Below are positions 15,377-17,694 of a DNA stretch of 17,694 nt, one piece after another. Positions within the stretch are counted from its first letter, which is position 1, and each line of letters starts with the position of its first letter. The notes below the pieces were generated by a model. The model saw only the letters and a list, made by a program, of their open reading frames with translations. It ran no database searches and was not told where the DNA came from. The position numbers were made by a program, and so were the translations under genes. Source of the stretch: Gammaproteobacteria bacterium (GTDB lineage: Bacteria > Pseudomonadota > Gammaproteobacteria > Burkholderiales > Burkholderiaceae_C); NCBI GenBank assembly GCA_030054245.1, contig JASGCH010000005.1:1-17694 (forward strand), read 5' to 3'.

Positions 15377-16183
15377 ATGTGTTTTTTAGCTGTGGATATA
15401 GGAAATACACGATTAAAATGGGCACTTTATGAGCATATAGAACCGACTTCTCCTATTTTAAACCAAGGTTCGGTATATTTAGAGCAAATTGACTCATTAG
15501 CTGAACATCACTGGAAACAATTACCTATTCCAACCAGTATGTTAGGTTGTGTAGTGGCCAATAAAGCCGTTAAAAATCGTACGGAAGAGCAACTCGAATT
15601 ATGGGATATAAACCCTCAGTGGGTAGTCCCTAACCGTACTGAGGCAGGGGTCGTCAATTTATACGAGCAACCCCATCGCTTAGGTGCCGATCGATGGCTG
15701 GCAATAATCGGCGCTCGCTCTCGATTGGTGCGTAGCCATTTACCATTTCCTCGTCCTATATTGGTGATTATGGTGGGAACGGCCGTCACCATTGAAGCTA
15801 TTTCAGCTAACGGAGAATTTCTTGGTGGGTACATATTACCGGGACATGGCCTTATGTTGAAGGCCTTAGAATCCGGGACTGCAGGCTTGTATGTACCGAC
15901 GGGTGTAGTACAAGAGTTTCCGCGCAATACCAGTGATGCTTTAACGAGTGGAGGGACTTATGCTATTGCAGGTGCGGTTGAAATTATGTATAAATTTTTA
16001 CAGAAAAACAGTCGATTAGACCCGGTGTGTTATATGACAGGTGGTGCCGCTTCTAAAGTTTTGCCCTATGTTGATTTGGAGATACAGCAAACGGACAGTT
16101 TGATTTTTGAGGGTTTGTTAGAAGTGGCTTATCGAAGGCAACATCGACACACCAACCTCATGAATTTGATTCCACGATCCTAG
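15377..16183 (+). CDS. coaX: Type III pantothenate kinase
   Basis: This 268-residue CoaX belongs to the ASKHA-fold pantothenate kinases and catalyses the first step of CoA synthesis, phosphorylating pantothenate with ATP. Visible motifs are the N-terminal phosphate loop DIGNTRLKW with D7, GADRW with D105, VGTAVTIE at 133-140, PGHGLMLKALESGTAGL at about 155-171, and GGTYAIAGAVE at 192-202. The Asp before the GTA motif in many CoaX proteins (VDFGTA) is Met132 here. Betaproteobacterial homologues also vary at that site but, as I recall, usually keep Asp in TxD, where this protein has Glu140. The Bvg accessory factor of Bordetella is the same family. The ATG has no clear Shine-Dalgarno. The gene stands alone, with the tRNA-Ala gene downstream on the other strand. 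Confidence 0.92.
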   Translation: MCFLAVDIGNTRLKWALYEHIEPTSPILNQGSVYLEQIDSLAEHHWKQLPIPTSMLGCVVANKAVKNRTEEQLELWDINPQWVVPNRTEAGVVNLYEQPHRLGADRWLAIIGARSRLVRSHLPFPRPILVIMVGTAVTIEAISANGEFLGGYILPGHGLMLKALESGTAGLYVPTGVVQEFPRNTSDALTSGGTYAIAGAVEIMYKFLQKNSRLDPVCYMTGGAASKVLPYVDLEIQQTDSLIFEGLLEVAYRRQHRHTNLMNLIPRS

Positions 16184-16195
16184 AAAGGCGGGGAG

Positions 16196-16220
16196 AATAG
16201 CTACCGGCGCAACGGTTTTT
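16196..16220 (+). repeat. Decayed right end of the dispersed repeat (R11)
   Basis: AGCTACCGGCGCAACGGTTTT resembles the right terminus (GCCGATGGTGCAACGGTCTT). It lies 12 nt after the coaX stop and 18 nt from the 3' end of the tRNA-Ala gene. No left partner is visible. Confidence 0.45.
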
Positions 16221-16237
16221 GTGAAGGTAGGAGGGTT

Positions 16238-16313
16238 TGGTGGACCGAAGGAGAGTCGAACTCCCGACCTCTGCATTGCGAACGCAGCGCTCTGCCAACT
16301 GAGCTATCGGCCC
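16238..16313 (-). tRNA. tRNA-Ala (anticodon CGC)
   Basis: The minus strand folds as a 76-nt cloverleaf with an encoded CCA end. The acceptor GGGCCGA pairs with TCGGTCC and contains the G3:U70 wobble that is the major identity element of alanine tRNA. The D arm is GCTC-AGTTGGCA-GAGC. The anticodon stem CTGCG/TGCAG holds the loop TTCGCAA, giving anticodon CGC for GCG codons. The T arm is GGGAG-TTCGACT-CTCCT. The discriminator is A73. It stands alone on the minus strand between coaX and aroB and is bracketed by fragments of the dispersed repeat. Confidence 0.95.
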
Positions 16314-16318
16314 GGTAT

Positions 16319-16361
16319 GAGACCTTGGTGCCGACGGCTACGCCGCTCGGTGCCAAGGTTT
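16319..16361 (+). repeat. Left-end repeat fragment beside tRNA-Ala (R12)
   Basis: GAGACCTTGGTGCC, then GACGGCTACGCCGCTCGGTG, matches the long left terminal repeat seen in R10. It continues into CCAAGGTTT, so the segment is itself an imperfect palindrome (ACCTTGG ... CCAAGGT). It starts 6 nt from the tRNA 5' end, within its likely promoter region, and may have been shaped to fold. Confidence 0.6.
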
Positions 16362-16391
16362 CGGTATGTTACTTGTGAACAATTTTTTTAT

Positions 16392-16397
16392 TATAAT
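16392..16397 (+). promoter_or_regulatory. Possible -10 box for aroB
   Basis: A perfect TATAAT lies 17 nt before the ATG at 16415. A transcript would start near 16404. No good -35 is seen at the expected distance (TTACTT at 16369-16374 is weak), so the call rests on the -10 alone. Confidence 0.3.
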
Positions 16398-16414
16398 CGA
16401 CTGCGTTGCATTTT

Positions 16415-17551
16415 ATGAATCATGGTTTAACAAAACATCCCTCCCATAGTACCACCCATTCATCGGCTCCACAAAAATTAATGGTCGAGTTGGCAAACCG
16501 ATCTTATCCGATTTACATTGGCTCAGATTTGCTGGCTAATCCGCTTATTTTTGCGGATGTTCCGTCAGCCTCCCAAGCCGTGATCGTGAGTAACCAAACG
16601 GTCGCCACTTGGTATCTATCGGCTTTACATGGAATTCTTAAGGAAAAATACCCAACGGTCATACCCATAGTTATTCCAGATGGAGAGGAATATAAGAATT
16701 TAACCGTTTTTGAACAGGTCATTAGCCAACTTTTAGAGCATACTTGTGATAGAAAAACCGTATTATTTGCCCTAGGGGGAGGTGTTGTTGGCGACTTAAC
16801 TGGTTTTGTCGCGGCTTGTTATATGCGGGGTGTACCCTATATTCAAATTCCTACCAGTCTTTTGGCACAAGTTGATTCTTCGGTCGGAGGAAAAACCGCC
16901 ATCAATCATACAAAAGGTAAAAATATGGTCGGGGCTTTTTACCAGCCAGCCATGGTTGTCTGTGATTTAAAAACCTTATTATCTTTGCCTAAACGAGAAT
17001 ACTTGTCTGGATTAGCCGAAGTGGTTAAATACGGTGCGATTATGGATATGCGGTTTTTTTCTTGGTTGGAAGCTCATATTGAGCCGATATTGAATATGCG
17101 TATGCCAGAGCTGGCTTTTATAGTTGAAAGAAGCTGTCGCATTAAGGCGCAGATTGTGGCGATGGATGAAACTGAAAACCATATTCGTGCTTGGTTAAAT
17201 TTTGGTCATACGGTAGCGCATGCTATTGAAGTGGGACTGGGTTACGGACAGTGGTTACACGGTGAGGCCGTGGCCTGTGGTATGGTGGTGGAAACCTATA
17301 TAGCTCAGAGCTTAGGGTTGGTCACCGAACATTTTGTCGAACGATTAAAGCATTTACTACAAGCGTTCGATCTACCAACCAGCCTACCTCAATTACCAGC
17401 TGAAGATTATTTATCTATCATGCGATTAGATAAAAAATCTATCGCCGGAAATATTCAGTTTGCCTTGGTTGATGGTCAGGGCAAAGCGAGTGTGGTAAGC
17501 GTAAAAGATCAAGATATTTATGCTTTGTTGCAAACTTTGTTGCGCGCATAA
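16415..17551 (+). CDS. aroB: 3-dehydroquinate synthase
   Basis: AroB converts DAHP to 3-dehydroquinate, the second step of the shikimate pathway, using NAD and a divalent metal. With the ATG at 16415 the protein has 378 residues. The NAD-binding GGGVVGDLTGFVAACYMRG is at about 121-139, and PTSLLAQVDSSVGGKTAIN at about 146-164. The metal ligands are E202 (SGLAEVVKYG), H265 (LNFGHT) and H282 (HGEAV). PDGEEYK at about 88-94 is also conserved. The family normally begins close to VELANRSYPIYIG, so ATG 16481 (356 residues) is a credible alternative, and a TTG at 16406 is also in frame. A -10-like TATAAT lies just upstream of 16415. The next gene, hemA, follows on the same strand after a hairpin-forming repeat. 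Confidence 0.95.
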   Translation: MNHGLTKHPSHSTTHSSAPQKLMVELANRSYPIYIGSDLLANPLIFADVPSASQAVIVSNQTVATWYLSALHGILKEKYPTVIPIVIPDGEEYKNLTVFEQVISQLLEHTCDRKTVLFALGGGVVGDLTGFVAACYMRGVPYIQIPTSLLAQVDSSVGGKTAINHTKGKNMVGAFYQPAMVVCDLKTLLSLPKREYLSGLAEVVKYGAIMDMRFFSWLEAHIEPILNMRMPELAFIVERSCRIKAQIVAMDETENHIRAWLNFGHTVAHAIEVGLGYGQWLHGEAVACGMVVETYIAQSLGLVTEHFVERLKHLLQAFDLPTSLPQLPAEDYLSIMRLDKKSIAGNIQFALVDGQGKASVVSVKDQDIYALLQTLLRA

Positions 17552-17555
17552 GTTT

Positions 17556-17621
17556 AAGACGCTTGCACCGCTGTTCTTGTCCTAAGGACAAGAAGACGCA
17601 AGCCGATGGTGCAACCGTCTT
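17556..17621. repeat. Compact palindromic repeat copy between aroB and hemA (R13)
   Basis: This 66-bp segment is nearly all inverted repeat. The outer arms AAGACGCTTGCACC and GGTGCAACCGTCTT differ at one pair. Inside is a perfect stem TTCTTGTCC-TAA-GGACAAGAA (17574-17594). It starts 5 nt after the aroB stop and ends 18 nt before the hemA ATG, so the aroB transcript would fold here. There is no U-run, so it is at most a weak terminator; it may instead act in mRNA stability. Confidence 0.75.
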
Positions 17622-17625
17622 AATC

Positions 17626-17631
17626 TAGAGG
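17626..17631 (+). promoter_or_regulatory. Shine-Dalgarno for hemA
   Basis: TAGAGG lies 8 nt before the ATG at 17640. It is the only clear Shine-Dalgarno-like site next to a start codon in this window, and it supports that start. Confidence 0.5.
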
Positions 17632-17639
17632 TTTCAGTT

Positions 17640-17694
17640 ATGCAAACTTTGGGTAAACTATTGCCGATATGGAGTTTAGGGTTAAATCATCATA
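17640..17694 (+). CDS. hemA: Glutamyl-tRNA reductase, N-terminal fragment (runs off right edge)
   Basis: Eighteen codons are visible before the window ends. They read MQTLGKLLPIWSLGLNHH, and the next codon begins with A. The LGLNHH segment, probably followed by Thr, matches the conserved start of glutamyl-tRNA reductases (LGLNHHTAP type). That enzyme reduces Glu-tRNA to glutamate-1-semialdehyde in the first committed step of C5 haem synthesis. The N-terminus is about nine residues longer than compact family members. A good Shine-Dalgarno precedes it. The call rests on a short motif, but the motif is distinctive and nothing contradicts it. Confidence 0.75.
   Translation, partial: MQTLGKLLPIWSLGLNHH

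Noticed and set aside
16221..16418. 65-codon frame overlapping the tRNA-Ala gene
   Set aside because: It is a read-through of the tRNA antisense strand and repeat R12. The cloverleaf with G3:U70 and CCA end explains the sequence.
3011..17621. CRISPR array
   Set aside because: The repeats are ~140-155 bp, irregularly spaced, in both orientations and spread across spacers. There are no short regular repeat-spacer units and no cas genes.

Overview
The window looks like chromosome from a proteobacterium, most likely a betaproteobacterium near Burkholderiales. The reasons are the surE-pcm-nlpD order, a Bordetella-like type III pantothenate kinase, an RlmD-type methyltransferase, a GTG-started PolB-like exonuclease, and Burkholderiales-like NUDIX and AroB proteins. 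Base composition leans to AT for that group (judged by eye). Recognisable Shine-Dalgarno sequences are almost absent; the hemA start at the right edge is the exception.

Layout. (1) Positions 1-3007: an edge-truncated minus-strand membrane ORF, an AT-rich spacer, a TraD/VirD4-type coupling ATPase and an unrecognised protein. This is probably the end of a type IV secretion or conjugation-type locus. (2) Positions 3096-8532, all on the minus strand: surE, pcm, nlpD, a PolB-like 3'-5' exonuclease and rlmD. rpoS is absent from its usual place after nlpD, and a 592-nt block of repeats separates pcm from nlpD. (3) Positions 8779-9567, plus strand: an enoyl-CoA hydratase family protein. (4) Positions 10446-14964, minus strand: NUDIX hydrolase, acs copy 2 and acs copy 1. 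The NUDIX and acs2 genes overlap by ATGA, and the two acs genes are a tandem pair that differ at an acyl-pocket residue. (5) Positions 15377-17694: coaX (+), tRNA-Ala(CGC) (-), aroB (+) and the first 18 codons of hemA (+).

The most striking feature is a dispersed intergenic repeat that is not part of any gene. Full copies are about 140-155 bp. Their terminal inverted repeats read AAGACTGTTGCACC followed by ATCGGCTACGCCGCTC, and the right end is the mirror image ending in GGTGCAACAGTCTT. Three copies share a core containing ACAAGGCTTAGCGG. About a dozen full, half or degenerate copies occupy nearly every spacer from 3011 to 17621, flank the tRNA gene, and in one case start directly after a stop codon. 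No transposase is encoded in the window, so the element looks non-autonomous (MITE-like or Correia-like in architecture). None was seen in positions 1-3007.

Functionally the genes are mostly housekeeping: protein repair and stationary-phase survival (pcm, surE), septal murein hydrolase activation (nlpD), rRNA modification (rlmD), acetate and acyl activation (acs pair), CoA synthesis (coaX), the shikimate pathway (aroB) and haem synthesis (hemA).
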